From Sepiola atlantica (taxonomy: Eukaryota > Mollusca > Cephalopoda > Sepiida > Sepiolidae), in contig OY744532.1 in the NCBI GenBank assembly GCA_963556195.1, positions 106,690,583 through 106,754,582 of the forward strand: 64,000 bases of DNA. The letters run 5' to 3'. The notes beneath the pieces are model-generated. The model was not told the DNA's origin, ran no database searches, and saw only the letters and a program-made list of their open reading frames with translations. Positions 21,675 through 33,306 of this stretch are shown piece after piece; position 1 is the first letter of the stretch, and each line of letters begins with the position of its first letter. A program made the position numbers and the translations under genes.

Positions 21675-22045
21675 ATTTTAACAATCTGTTAAGTTTCGCT
21701 CTATCACAGCTCTTCAATGTGGCTAAACTGGAAAGTGTCTCAAGCCATGATCGAGACTCGGGCATCTAGTAGACATTCAGTCACAAGTAACTCGCCGTGA
21801 TTAAGCGAAATCTCAATGTTTATATACAAACACTGTCAATTGTCGAAAGTGCTCTATTTGTTTACACGCAAAGCTTTGCATTTTCGCTGATGGAAGTTCA
21901 CTTACTACAGTGCTCAACCCAAGACAGGGGACGAGGTGTCATATGTAATCATTCACAGACAGACTTTTTCGCCATATAAGTGTTCTTTCATCAGTGTGGA
22001 TAGACAAGCAAATGCCTCGAGCCGGGGCATACAGCAAACATGTGC
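21675..22045 (-). mobile_element. two tRNA-SINE copies with decayed hammerhead tails
   Basis: Minus strand, copy 1 (about 21790-21675): UUGAAGA, GCUGUGAUAGAGC, GAAAC in place of the intact 1.0-kb motif. Copy 2 (about 22045-21930): GGCTCGAGGCA (B-box-like), CCACA-CUGAUGA, then GAAAAAGUCUG and UGUGA. Both match the 1.0-kb SINE body (TTGAGATNTTGCTTA-type block). Confidence 0.6.
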
Positions 22046-22261
22046 GCACAAACAAACACCAACAGTTACGTACGAGTCAGCCCTGCCACATCACCCCTGA
22101 AATCTTTTAACTTAGACAGTGCAGTTAAGTATGGAGGGAATGTATACACTGATTCGGCATTCGCCGAAACATTCATAAAATCAGGTTCTAATTTTATTCT
22201 CGCACGATCCGCAGATGATACTTTGAATCGCTCGTACGCTACAAGTTTTTTTTTTTTTTCT

Positions 22262-22600
22262 TGGAGGTTTTAGCTAAGATCAAAGTGTAGTATCTGTTCC
22301 AATCGATACTACACTCCATAGACTGGTATTGTCTTGGCCCTCGGGGCTTGATTTATGCCGGTCTATGGGTCTGTCCTGTGCAGTTCTAGGAGGTCCATCC
22401 TCCCAGGCTTCGCCTCCCCTCTTTGGGGAGGAGTAAGTTTATTGCTTACTGCCTGAGGCGCTCCTACCGGGGAATGCTGACGGGGCTGCCCAGGCAATTT
22501 TTAAACCCCACTTTCCCGACCCGACCTTGGGTCACATCTTACGGAAGTAAGATAAAAACTGGCCTTGTGCCTAACTCCTGGAGAGGAGTAAATCAATACA
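22262..22600 (+). mobile_element. SINE with U2 snRNA-like head
   Basis: The head TTTAGCTAAGATCAAAGTGT followed by AGTATCTGTTC is the 5' region of U2 snRNA, with one extra A in ATCAAAGTG. It includes the GTAGTA branch-site recognition sequence. The body then has GTGCAGTTCTAGGAGGTCC, a G-rich hairpin (CTCCCC...GGGGAG), GCTCCTACCGGGGAATGCTG and a tail with GACCTTGGGTCACATC and CCTGGAGAGGAG before TAAAT. Similar units are at 30.3-31.24 kb. snRNA-headed SINEs (SINEU) are known in crocodilians. This body is unlike anything I can name. Confidence 0.8.
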
Positions 22601-22759
22601 AGTTGTTTATATCAGCTAGTATGTTTTATTGGTGACGTTGATTTAGTGTGGCTTTCAATGAAGTCATATTGACAGTCGAGATTTATTCGGAAAGTAATCG
22701 ACTCGTTAAGAGCAATAACTATCCTGTGTTCTGTTTGACAATAGAATGCACACACACAC

Positions 22760-22834
<75 letters not shown>

Positions 22835-22904
22835 CACGCTAAAGTTTGGCTTGACCTGCACAGCACCCGTTCGTTTCTATGAACGGGGGCAAATATAAAC
22901 ATTG

Positions 22905-23085
22905 CGCAGTTTGGCCTAAATAAGCTGGAAACATTTTTTTAACACGTAAATCTTTTTGTCACGAGCTCATTTATCAGTTTGACTTGCGGTTTTTTCCTTT
23001 TTTCTTGCTTTCTTTCATTTACTTACATACATCTCCCTTTCCCTCTCTCTCGCTTTCTTTAAAATTTGGCTATTATTGGAGACTA
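22905..23085. other. unassigned stretch before a TA array
   Basis: Contains a TTTC-rich run and nothing recognisable. Confidence 0.4.
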
Positions 23086-23110
23086 CTATATATATATATA
23101 TATATATATA

Positions 23111-23193
<83 letters not shown>

Positions 23194-23344
23194 GGAAGTT
23201 TCTCAACCATTGAAACTATATAAAAAAATAAATAAATAAATAAAAAAAAATATATATATATATATAAAAAAAAACTTATAGTCTCAAGTCTTCCAGTGGA
23301 AAATCACTCATGTAAGTCAATTTATTTTTTACAGTTATTATATT

Positions 23345-23560
23345 AGTTAGTTTCTAACACTGTTTTAAGGGATCATCAGTTGTTTACCATGAAAAACTGT
23401 TTCGGGAATTTAAAAACAAGACAGTATTTAATTTCATGGCTTCCCAGCAGAGTTGATCAGACCCCACTTCCCTTAAAAGACAAAAACATAAACGTTCCTT
23501 ATACTAAATCTACGTTTTGTTCCATATAAATGTTTTGCTAACTTATATTAGTTATTTAAG
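23345..23560 (-). repeat. dispersed repeat family G, copy 2
   Basis: Inverted copy of 19795-20010, with the shared blocks GAAACAGTTTTTCATGG, GTAAACAACTGATGATCCC, GGAAGTGGGGTCTG and AACGTT. Confidence 0.7.
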
Positions 23561-23702
23561 ACACAAAAAAAAAAAAAATTCTTTACCTGTGCTGTTCGTC
23601 TGTCTAATAAAATTTATCCGTTACTTACAAAAATGTTGCTGCATTTTAAAGTGTTTGGACGAATCCATGACACTATTATTTAAGTGATTAATGTATTATT
23701 TT

Positions 23703-23779
<77 letters not shown>

Positions 23780-23781
<2 letters not shown>

Positions 23782-23965
23782 CATTTAGGCAATCATTATT
23801 AAATAACACGGAGTGGTTTTGTTTGATGCGACTTTTTTTTATCTTTTCAATTTTCCGAATTGTCCATCTAATGTTTCGGTCAAATTGATGTAAATATGAT
23901 CCATGGGTTTCTTGTTCCATTCTTTTCTCTTTTTTGAAAGTACTTTTGATTTGAATCGTCAAATC
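23780..23965 (-). pseudogene. Penelope-like element, N-terminal ORF fragment
   Basis: Minus strand: a start ATG near 23916 opens MEQETHGSYLHQFDRNIRWT, IRKIEK, then NHSVLFNNDCLN, and is cut off by a TA array. Fragments at 50640-50760 (RNTKWTIRKIE), 52160-52270 and 47600-47815 ([19 protein letters not shown]) end in the same way. A hammerhead-like motif (24.0-23.95 kb) lies immediately upstream. The Penelope assignment is inferred from the FN-CL-LLPKY-like end and the ribozyme linkage. Confidence 0.5.
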
Positions 23966-24064
23966 ATCTTCAGGCGGTATTAGTTTTAGTGTCTTTACAA
24001 ATTATGACTTTACTGTTGTGCTCATCTGAAGATGATTTGACGATTAAAATCGAAAGTACTTTTA
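23936..24064. repeat. inverted repeat of two hammerhead-like arms
   Basis: AAAGTACTTTTGATTT...TCTTCAG on the left matches CTGAAGATGATTTGACGATT...AAAGTACTTTT on the right (spacer about 50 bp). The right arm (plus) has CUGAAGA (24027-24033), stem II GAUUU...AAAUC, GAAA and the palindrome AGUACU. The left arm (minus) has lost G12. Confidence 0.65.
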
Positions 24065-24451
24065 CTTGAAATATGTTAAAAGAAAAAAGAATTCTATCTG
24101 AATCATGTTTTCAATAAAGTATATATCTTATGAGGAATAAAAGTAGTCACATTTAAAATCATTTTTCAAAAGAGCTGGGATTTAAGTTTTTACCAGATTG
24201 ACATATATTCGCAGTAACGATTGTAAATATGTTGTTACGGTAGAAAGCGACTATATAATTATTTGGCCTATGCCACTTAATTAGTAATATCTTATGTTAA
24301 TCCTTAGGATTGGAGCAAATTGTAGTATCTGTTCTGATACGACACTGCATCATTTATGTCCTACGTAAGTGAATAAGAAATTCTTCTAGACTGAGGCAAT
24401 TTTTATTTTTTACTTTTTCTCTCAATCCAAAGTGCCCCTTTTTTGGAGAGC

Positions 24452-24525
24452 TGGAGTTTGCCCACATTAAGAATTGACCTTGTGTCTAACATTACCCCTG
24501 TTGGGAGACAAGCAAAGAAATACTA
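24452..24525 (+). repeat. U2-type SINE tail fragment
   Basis: GACCTTGTGTCTAACATTAC and GTTGGGAGACAAGCAAAG resemble the SINE tails at 30.59 and 30.9 kb and the segment at 11.65-11.73 kb. Confidence 0.45.
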
Positions 24526-24910
24526 TATAATTTTTACTGACAACATTTTAAGGGGTCAAAAACTAAAACTCAGAAGACCCCCCAGGGCGCAGCTGAAATC
24601 ATCCCTGGTACGTGGGGAAGGGGGGGGGCGGAGATGGTAGCACCATCTTTGGACAGATTCATCCTAACCCCCAATTTGTATCTTCTATGAAAGTTATAGT
24701 TTGTAAATATGCAAACTGTCATTGGTATTTTCAGGTATTTCCCACGAGTGACCGGTCGAGCGTTCATGGTCAAATAAATAAACAAACAAACATGAGTCCG
24801 AATATTACTTTTCAAGACATATTGGTTTTATCTATCATTGATAGATTAAGCAGAATTTCGTATTATATCGCTTTTTCAACCGCCAGTATGACCTACTGAT
24901 CAGAGAATGT

Positions 24911-25131
<221 letters not shown>

Positions 25132-25500
25132 CAGCTCACTAGTCACAGGTCATCATCATTGATTACTCACTGATAATACCCGGAATTTTTCCCTGGAGTC
25201 TGAGTGACAATAAGTCTCCCCAGATTTCTAATACTCTCCACCTCTTTCGATAACCATTGCAAATGACTTTACGTTATCGCAAAAGCCATTTACCATTCGT
25301 TTCTCGCTGGCAACGAACATTGGTCGTCTCTGGGATTTGGATGGCAATAAGCCTCCCCAAGGTTTCAGTATTCTCCGCACTCTTCCAGTGGAGGTCTGGT
25401 TAGTGCTCTCCCTCCTCAGTTTTTCCATCCTCCTTGACCCTTCACGACTATTTTGTGTGATATCAGCCGAAGCTGATGATATAAAAAAAAATTAGGGGAG
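25132..25500 (-). mobile_element. LINE 3' tail, family L3 copy 1
   Basis: The minus-strand sequence contains two diverged units of about 115 bp. Unit 1 has CCACTGGAAGAGTGCGGAG, TTGGGGAGGCTTATTGCC and AGCGAGAAACGAATGGTAAA. Unit 2 has GGTGGAGAGTATTAGAAATC, GGGGAGACTTATTGTCACTC and ATCAGTGAGTAATCA. It ends at the ATT/AAT array. Same order in copies at 25.85-26.16 (minus), 36.17-36.47, 36.69-37.02 and 50.93-51.36 kb (plus). Confidence 0.75.
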
Positions 25501-25724
25501 AGGGAATAGTTTATAAGATTTTTTTCAGTTATAGTTCCCTTGGGTTCACTTGGTGTTTCATCCATGTTTTTGCTTTATTTCTGTTGTAACTTCCACGTGG
25601 TTGCTTAGTGGTCGCGGTTTATGTGGGTTGGTTTCCGAACGCGAGGAGTTTCCTTAATAGTTCAGCTGTTTAGTCTCAGTATGCCCTTTAATTGCAATTT
25701 ATCATAGTCTTTTTTTCAGTTTTT

Positions 25725-25729
<5 letters not shown>

Positions 25730-25817
<88 letters not shown>
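25730..25817. repeat. (TCA)n followed by (TTA)n
   Basis: Compound trinucleotide array at the 3' end of the antisense LINE that follows. Confidence 0.95.
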
Positions 25818-25849
25818 TCCGCTACAGACAGACAGATGCCAAATCTCCA

Positions 25850-27565
25850 TTAGTAACAGATTTACTCACTGGGAGTTTTCAAACGACTCATTGCCAGTGA
25901 TCGCTCACTAAAAGTCTCAGATTTCCAGCACCTTCCACTTGTTTTGATGACTGCTTCAACTCGTTTGTATTTCTCGCAACAGCTGTTTACTATTTAATTC
26001 TCATAAATAACGGCAGTTTGCTTTCCCTTGACAATGGGACTCCTCGGAATACCAGTACTATCCGTGCCCTTCCAGTAAAGGTCTGGATAGTGCCGTACCT
26101 CCTCGGTCTTTCCATTTTCCTAGACTCTTCATTGTCTGTGGTATCAACCCAGGCAAATGCCACTGCACATTTTTACTGTAGAGTAGGATTGTCAAATAAT
26201 GTGATTTTTCTTATTTATGTATTAGTTCCCTTAGTTTCATTTAATGTTATTTCGATGTTTTAGTTGTGTTTACACAGCGTTATTCTATTTTAACTTTTGC
26301 TTGTGGTTGGTTTGTGTCACTGTGTTTTGTAGGTTGGCTTCCGCAATCGATGATTTTTTGGTTAATATTTCACCTGTTTTTATTAGTGCCGTGTTTTGTC
26401 TTTTGTCATTCCACCCTTTGATGTCACTCTCTCCTAATCTTTTTCAGGTTTTCGGAATTATTTTCGTGCTCCTACAATGATTGGTGTTACTATAGTTTTC
26501 GTCTTGTTTTATATTCCCTTCAACTATCTGGCAGGTTCCATGTATTTGCTTAGTTGTCTGTCCCATTAAACTTCAACCTGAGACTTACGGGGACGGTGAA
26601 ATCTACTATTTACCAGTTTTCTTTCTCTTTTGTTAACTATTATCACGCCCGGTCTTCTGGATTGGAAAACTTCGTCCGTTTGTATTTTCACGTCCCAGAG
26701 GTATTATACCTATCAGTTTTCCAATAGTGGCTCCTGACGGTCCCCGTACGATTTGTTTTCATGTTCAAAGTACAGTGAATGTTCAACGTGCATTTAATTA
26801 CATAGTTCCCTTTGTATTCCTATAAGGCTAGTTTGCAGCATTCACTTATGATGTAGTTTACTGTTACGTCTCTGCGTCCACAAAGTTTACATTTACTATT
26901 TTCCTGAGTTTTTTCTATATCCGCTTTTATATAATTCATTCTGATTGCATTGTTTTGTGCGGCTCTCAGTAGCGATTATCTTTCTCTGTTCAGGTGTCTT
27001 TTCCGTAGCGATTATCTTCGGTGTTTTCGTTTATTACTTTGTACAGTCTAATAAATCGTCCATGTAGCTGCTTCTCTTAACATTTCGCTTTTCTCGTCTT
27101 TTTGGTTCCAGTTTCGCGGCTTTTCGTATAATTCACCACGCTGGTGCTTTTGACGGCGGTAATCAGCCTCTCTGTATCTTTTATCGTATCTCCAATGCAA
27201 TCTTTAATAATACCAATCCTCCTCCCCTTCTTTTCTTTGTACAGAAAGTCGGTCAGTGTCATTCTTTGGCGTTGTACATGATCATTATTTTCCTGATTAC
27301 TTTGAAGCAGGTACCTATATGCTTTTTTGGTCCAGTTTATGAAGGGTTCAGAGCATCTTACTACGGATATTGTCAAGTATTTATTTATTTTTATTACGTT
27401 TCTATTATTTAATTTGGTTTCAATTAGCTTTCTTTTTCTGCTCACGTATTCTCTTCTCGTTATCTCTTTCAAATCTCTTCACTTGGTGGCGTCCGCTTTC
27501 AGAATGCCCAGATATGTATAGTTTACACGTTCACCAAATGCCCTCATTGCCTCTCGATTGGTGTA
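25850..27565 (-). pseudogene. LINE ORF2 C-terminal half plus 3' tail (family L3)
   Basis: The minus-strand frames, with several frameshifts, read in order. First comes KEITRREYVSRKRKLIETKL, then PFINWTKKAYRYLL and RIGIIKDCIGDTIKDTERLI (about 27472-27100). Next is AAQNNAIRTNYIKADIEKT, followed by the zinc knuckle CKLCGRRDVTVNYIISEC (about 26836-26897). Then come KIQTDEVFQSRRPGVIIVNK and TPIIVGARK. The 3' tail of two 115-bp units lies at 26160-25850. This is the thumb-to-end part of a LINE whose clade I cannot fix. It is dead: stops and frameshifts throughout. Confidence 0.8.
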
Positions 27566-27569
27566 CTGG

Positions 27570-27775
27570 CGGCAGTCTTTACCGGTGCTTAAAATGATAA
27601 AACCAAAGTCTTTCTTTGGATTCTTAGTGACAGCACGTCTTCCCAGATGGACAGTACTCTCCGTCCCATTTCATTACCATTGTAACTCGTATGATGTTCT
27701 TGTACCAGCAATTACTAACCGAGTGGTTTTCACTTTAATCTGAGTGACAATAAGCCTCCTCAATATCCCATTCAA
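27570..27775 (-). mobile_element. decayed LINE L3 3' tail
   Basis: ATCTGAGTGACAATAAGCCTCC and CAGATGGACAGTACTCTCC (plus reading) match the two units of the L3 tail with many changes. Confidence 0.5.
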
Positions 27776-28145
27776 TTGTTTTACCAACAGTACTATATGC
27801 TGGCGAGACATGGAAAGTTACTGTCATGATTACGGAAAGTGGTTCACCAGAGCTGTTTAAGACGTATCCTCACATTTACTTATAGAGATGGTCGCAAAGT
27901 GCTGCGTAGAGCCGGTTGAACGAGACGGTCACTACACGGCGAATATGGCCGGTCGGTTATATTCTTCGACAGCCAATCTACAAGGCCAAAGATAACGTTG
28001 CGAAAGTCTTTTATGGACGACATTTGTTTGAGGCGTTCCCAAGATGGCTCGCGAATCATGTGGACGACAATGGAGAGAATTGCTCAAGACGTCTGTTCAA
28101 GTTTGAAGAGGAGGCGCTCAATCCAAGTTTTGGTAGGATGTTACT
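27775..28145 (+). pseudogene. LINE reverse transcriptase C-terminal fragment (second lineage)
   Basis: VLPTVLYAGETWKVT opens the fragment. After a gap follow RIWPVGYILRQP and DNVAKV, then in another frame SRIMWTTMERIAQDV. The pattern VLP-LLYG-ETW, R-W-GHILR and TW--ME-I- is the post-polymerase region of many animal LINEs. At least two frameshifts are present. Its plus orientation opposes the adjacent L3 remnant. Confidence 0.75.
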
Positions 28146-28149
28146 TTTT

Positions 28150-28530
28150 CCGTCCATCTTTGCTTACACTTTTCGCACCTAAGTGTGCCTTATCTGCATC
28201 AGACCAATGTTATAAACAATCCCGTCATCGCTATCGTGTCACACTCTAAAAGTATCACTGAAAGTGCTCAGTTTCACGACTATAGACAAGTTTTGTACCT
28301 TGAACTTAAATATACAATGGTGTCATATAAGCATTATTGTTTTCCTGTTGATTTTTTTATAACTTTTGGCCATTCGGCGAAAAAAAGACATGGCTTTTCA
28401 TTGGTTCTGATTTTTTTTCACGATGACGTTCATTTCGGCCAAATTTACAATCATGTGTCGACTTGTCCGTATAAAATATGAGACAACGTGAAAAACTTGT
28501 TCATAGTTAATTTAAGAATTTAAAAAATGC
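28150..28530. other. unassigned stretch
   Basis: Short frames only, no domain, and no repeat seen elsewhere in the window. Confidence 0.4.
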
Positions 28531-28570
28531 TTACGCCCGATCGTGAACACATAAAAAACATAAAAACGCA

Positions 28571-28655
28571 CAGACACGTATACATACATACATACATACA
28601 TACATACATACATACATACATACATACATACATACATACAGGCATACATACATAC
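28571..28655. repeat. (ACAT)n microsatellite
   Basis: About 80 bp of CATA repeats with a few GGCATA variants. Confidence 0.95.
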
Positions 28656-28942
28656 AGGCACATGCGCATTCACACACAATATATATGCAGTAAATATTTT
28701 TTTCGGCAAACGTTTTAACATTTTTCATAAGCGGGTTGGAGAAGTTTCTTGGCGAGAATGTATATAAAAGATTACAGTTATTTCTAATGATCCATTAATG
28801 ACTTTTCACTAAATTTATACATCATCTGTTGATTATATATATATATGAAAATAAACTAATAAAATTAAAAATCAATAACACCAGGCAATTATATGTTAAA
28901 ACATCATTTTTTTTAAATTAGATCGCATATTTACTTTTTTTT

Positions 28943-29098
<156 letters not shown>

Positions 29099-29103
29099 TT
29101 CTA

Positions 29104-29150
<47 letters not shown>

Positions 29151-29184
29151 CATTCTCATTTCATTACTCTCACTTACTCTTAGC

Positions 29185-29326
29185 AGCAGGTAGATGATGG
29201 TCAAGTGGTTTGAAGGGCTGGGGCTGATTGTCCTCTAGACGGTTGTGTTCGATCCCGGCTTGAGACAGTTGCTTGTCTAACCGCACTAAAAAGACGTTAT
29301 ACAGCGAATCAGTTTGTCTGTAGATG

Positions 29327-29335
<9 letters not shown>
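29185..29335 (+). mobile_element. tRNA-derived SINE, full head, decayed hammerhead tail
   Basis: Box A GATGGTCAAGTGG and box B GTTGTGTTCGATCCC are tRNA-like in spacing. The tail CTTGTCTAACCGCACTAAAA, ATACAGCGAATCAG and CTGTAGATGACTAC matches the 1.0-kb copy but has lost the CUGANGA core. It is followed by a 65-bp TA array. Confidence 0.75.
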
Positions 29336-29396
<61 letters not shown>

Positions 29397-29397
<1 letters not shown>

Positions 29398-29990
29398 TTA
29401 AAGTTTTTGAGTATAGGGGCACAGTTTGAATTATCGCTGTAACTGTAACTTAATTTAAAGTTATTTTGTTTAAAGATTTTATGGAGAATGCTATTATATG
29501 AGAAATGAAGTTAAAGAATCTTTGCCCAGGAAATAGGAAATTACAACATGGCCGCCAGCGATTAAGGCATTGAATTAAAGTTCTTTATTCCAGTCTTTAA
29601 AAGATAAATTAGAATTGTATTTCATGGTAAAAAAAAAAACAATGTAAGTTTAATTAATAAATTTCATCGAAAATGTGTGCAATAATCAAACGAAATAAGC
29701 GAGATATTGAAATAATCTCTATAGTACAATTGAACGCCGAACGGAAATGTCTTTCGTTCTTTTATGTTTTTAATTTTAACTATTTAGTAATTTTGAGGTT
29801 TTTTTTGTTTACTTTTGAATATAAAGGACGATGTAATATATATCAGGATTCTCTCACACATCTTTAAAATGGAGGAGGTAAATGCTGGGAAGATAGTCTT
29901 ATGACAACAGAACCAATACTACACTTATAAATTCCGATGAAATCGATTTTCTTCATTCATTTAAAACTGTCTAGTCACACAGAATATGTT
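29397..29990. other. unassigned AT-rich stretch
   Basis: No frame or repeat that I can name. Confidence 0.4.
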
Positions 29991-29992
29991 TT

Positions 29993-30040
29993 ATTGCTCC
30001 TTGACCTTTTGGCTAAGATCAAAGTGTAGTATCTGTTCTC
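29993..30040 (+). pseudogene. U2 snRNA 5' fragment
   Basis: GCTCCTTGACCTTTTGGCTA followed by AGATCAAAGTGTAGTATCTG is the first 45 or so nt of U2 snRNA, closer to the real gene at its very 5' end than the heads of the SINEs nearby. Similarity stops after TTCT. There is no Sm site or 3' half, so it is a truncated retrocopy or a SINE head without a body. Confidence 0.85.
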
Positions 30041-30304
30041 TTGACATCAGCGCCAGAAGTTTTCATGTGATTATCTCGTTTGAAAGTGAAAGTTTTAAAA
30101 TCGTTTTTTTCTCTGTAAATAATAATAATATTACTATCGAGGAAAATATTATAAATATATAATAAAATTTGACAATACCAATTATAAATGTATATTACAG
30201 AATATTAATTCATTAGAAACTTAAAAATAAAATAAATATGCAAATATACAAAAGAGGGTTTTGATTGACAGAGTTTTAAGGTTTTACTAGGTTATACTTT
30301 AAAA

Positions 30305-30624
30305 GTCCCTCCGTGGCATTTTGGCTAAGATCAGAGTTTAGTATCTGTTCCGATGAATGCTACACTCTGTAGAGTTATCGTCCTGTACAGTTCTAGGAGG
30401 TCCACCCTCCCAGACTTGACCTTCTCTTTGAGAAGGGGTTAGCTTATCGTTAATCGTCTGAGGCGTCCCTACCGGGGAATGCAAACGTGCTGCTCAGGCA
30501 TTTTGTAGGCCATGGCGTGCTAATCCCAGTGCACTGACTAACTACATCTGACCTAGTGTCTAGCCTACTGGACAGGAGGTAAATAAAAACACTTTGACCT
30601 TGTGTCTAACATCCTGGGGTAAAT
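30305..30624 (+). mobile_element. U2-headed SINE, tandem unit 1
   Basis: Head TTTTGGCTAAGATCAGAGTT then TAGTATCTGTTCCGATG. Body TACAGTTCTAGGAGGTCC, a GAGAAGGGGTTAG block, CCCTACCGGGGAATGC. Two tail repeats: GACCTAGTGTCTAGC...GGAGGTAAATAAA and GACCTTGTGTCTAAC...GGGGTAAATAA. Unit 2 starts immediately. Confidence 0.85.
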
Positions 30625-30951
30625 AACGGCATTTTGGCTAAGATCAGAGTGTAGTGTATGTTTCGATGGAACCGTCTTGGCCTTCAGGCTTTGATTCCGC
30701 CGATCTGAGGTATTCTCCTGTGCAGTTCTAGGATGTCCACCCTCGAAGGATTTACCTTCTCTTTGAGAATGGGTTAGTTTATTGCTAATCGTCTGATGCG
30801 CCCATACCGGCGAATGCCGACGGGGCTGCTCAGGCATTTTTGTAGGCTAGAGCGCGCTAACCATAACCACACCTGACCTTGTGTCTATCCTCCTGGAGAG
30901 GAGGAAAATAAAAAATACTTTGACTTTGTATCTTACCTCCTGGAGGTAAAT
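30625..30951 (+). mobile_element. U2-headed SINE, tandem unit 2
   Basis: Same layout: CGGCATTTTGGCTAAGATCA, GTGCAGTTCTAGGATGTCC, ATACCGGCGAATGCCGACGG, then two tail repeats (GACCTTGTGTCTATCCTCC and GACTTTGTATCTTACCTCC, each followed by TAAATAA or similar). It diverges from unit 1 at roughly 15-20% of positions by eye. Confidence 0.85.
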
Positions 30952-31243
30952 AACTTGGCCTTTTGGCTAAGATCAGGGTGTAGTATCTATTTCGATGGAT
31001 GCTACATTCTGTGAACCGTTACCGTCTTGAGGTATTGTCCTGTGTAGTTCTAAGAGGTCCACCTTCCTGTGCTTTGCCTTTTGACCCTTCGAGAAGAGGG
31101 TAGTTTATTGCTAATCGCCCGCGGAGCCCTTACCGGGGAATGTCGATGGGTTTGCCCATTCATCTTTTGTAGGTCAAAGTGCTCTTTCAATCCCACTTTC
31201 CCGACCTTGTGTCACATCTTTCCGCTGTTGGAGGTAGATAAAT
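30952..31243 (+). mobile_element. U2-headed SINE, tandem unit 3
   Basis: CTTGGCCTTTTGGCTAAGAT has the best U2 5' match of the three units. Then GTGTAGTTCTAAGAGGTCC, CTTACCGGGGAATGTCGATG, one tail repeat (GACCTTGTGTCACATC) and TAGATAAATA. An 84-codon frame over it is spurious. Confidence 0.85.
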
Positions 31244-32540
31244 ACCAAGTAATATTGAAAGGTTTTGATGTTAAAATACTTCGGAAAGATTCGAATTTAT
31301 TCATATTTAGATTCAAATATTAGATTAGCTAAATGCAGTATTCACCATTATTTCGCAATGTATTTATTATGTTTTTAAAAGTGTGGCTGGCGGACAGATG
31401 GACAGACAGACAGACAGACAGACAAACGGACGGACAAAATCCTTATATATATATAAGATTGTGTAGTGTTACTGGTTTCACATATTTAAAGTAAGTTTCT
31501 TTTATAACTGCTGTCTTTTAATGCCTTCTTATACAGAACTTTATGTTCATTAAGGATTTCCATCGTTTGAGGAGGTGTTACTTATTCTCGTTTTTATTTA
31601 TATGCGTTTATTCTCGTTTGCTGATTTATTCTGGGTGGTTTGAGGGGGCGTGAACGTAAATGGGATTTGCATTAGTGTCTGTATATGGTTTATAGATTTC
31701 CTTCTCTTATTTGAAAGTTACATTTGAGAAAATTTACTTGTTTAGTGTTAGATGTTACTTCTACTTTTAGTCCCAAACTTTTTCATTTCTTAGTTGTTGT
31801 TTTTTTCGCATTTAGTCACGTTAGAGTTTTTTTCCATAATTAGTAAACCATCATCTCTGTATAAGCCTATAGTTTCCACATCAATACCTATGGTAATATT
31901 ATATAGGATTCAAAGACCAACTGAGTCTTAGGCATCTATTGAGACAATAAAAGATCCGGTATGGTTGCTTTTGGTTCATTGTTCTTTTTTAATCACGACA
32001 GTAGTTATGCAATTTTTTATAATATTTATTTCATGTTATGAAATTTCGGAGAGGAGTCAAGAAAATTCGATGGCAATTTCAAAAAGTTATTTTCATATTG
32101 ATGGACAGTAGTTTATAATTTAAAATTGGATAAAAAAAAGACATTCAGTTTACAATTGCAGAAAACCATTTAAATCGTGCCAGTTGTGATTATCTATTGG
32201 TTTAATTTGTAGGTGATCTTCTCCTCTAATATTTTCTTACTAATTTTTCCGATTGTTTGTCTAGTAAGGTTAATTAGTCTAATAAAGGGTTTAGTTGAGA
32301 AGTCAACCTTGTGATCATTTAGTAAGATGCATGGTTTCTTTTTATATTTCATATTTTGTGGGGGTTGCTTTGATTGAATAGCGTGTAGTATTTGTATTTA
32401 TAAAAATTATGGGTCTTATCAGTCAGCCTTCATTAATATGTGTTTTTCTAACTATTTTATCTAGTTTCTTTTATAAAAGGTTATATCACTTGCTATGATT
32501 ATTATTACTATTATTATTGTTATTACATTCCATACATCAC
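31244..32540. other. unassigned AT-rich region
   Basis: Has (GACA)n at 31399-31423. No gene, SINE box or LINE motif was found. Confidence 0.4.
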
Positions 32541-32544
32541 CATT

Positions 32545-32552
32545 ATTATCAC

Positions 32553-32622
<70 letters not shown>

Positions 32623-32700
32623 ATTTATTACGATGGTTTATTATTATTTTTACTTATTATTATTATTATCATTAATATTATTATTATTATTATTATTGTT
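32545..32700. repeat. (ATT)n microsatellites
   Basis: Two imperfect ATT arrays, about 32547-32620 and 32655-32700. Confidence 0.93.
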
Positions 32701-32942
32701 ATTTTACAATTATTTTTATAATTCTATTTTATTATGTAATATGCAAAGGCATGTAAGTGTCTGAAATAATGTCATACTTTTTAATTTAACTTAACTAAAA
32801 CAATACTATATTTTCCAACTCGCGAATGGTGTATTCCTGTGTAAATGCTTGATGTACGCGTATATGCCTGTCAAAAGATGCGTACGATCTGTGTGTGCCT
32901 TTATCCGACAATGATTTGATTCCTTCCGCCACACCAAGTAAT

Positions 32943-32972
32943 AGGGTCAAACGCGCAACGTTTGACCCATTA
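32943..32972. repeat. short perfect palindrome
   Basis: GGGTCAAACG-CGCAA-CGTTTGACCC: ten perfect pairs around a 5-nt loop, in a stretch with no other feature. Confidence 0.85.
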
Positions 32973-33135
32973 TAAGTCTAGCAACACAGACTGGAAATTT
33001 ACTTAATCCTGATTTGACGTTTGACATTTCAATATATGAAAGTTTAACGGTAAGAATATTTTAAATATATTTTGAATTTAGTCACGTGACCTTTACAGAT
33101 ATTAATTGGCTTTATTGCACATAATGAAACCAGGG

Positions 33136-33233
33136 TTTGTTGGCCTAAAGTTGACGAGCTTATTAAAGCTACAGCTGAAACATGTTTGGAATGTGTAGCC
33201 AAACTATGTTACTATAAATAAAACGTTTTATTA

Positions 33234-33235
<2 letters not shown>
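33136..33235 (+). repeat. decayed hammerhead-like repeat
   Basis: UUGACGA (C3 changed to U), GAAAC and the palindrome ACAUGU, with outer TTGGC/GCCAA. GAAACATGT plus GTGTAGCC recurs near 59700-59725, so it is a repeated element. Confidence 0.4.

Positions 33236-33299
<64 letters not shown>

Positions 33300-33306
<7 letters not shown>

Noticed and set aside
29993..30040. functional U2 snRNA gene
   Set aside because: Only the first 45 or so nt match. The Sm site and both 3' stem-loops are absent.
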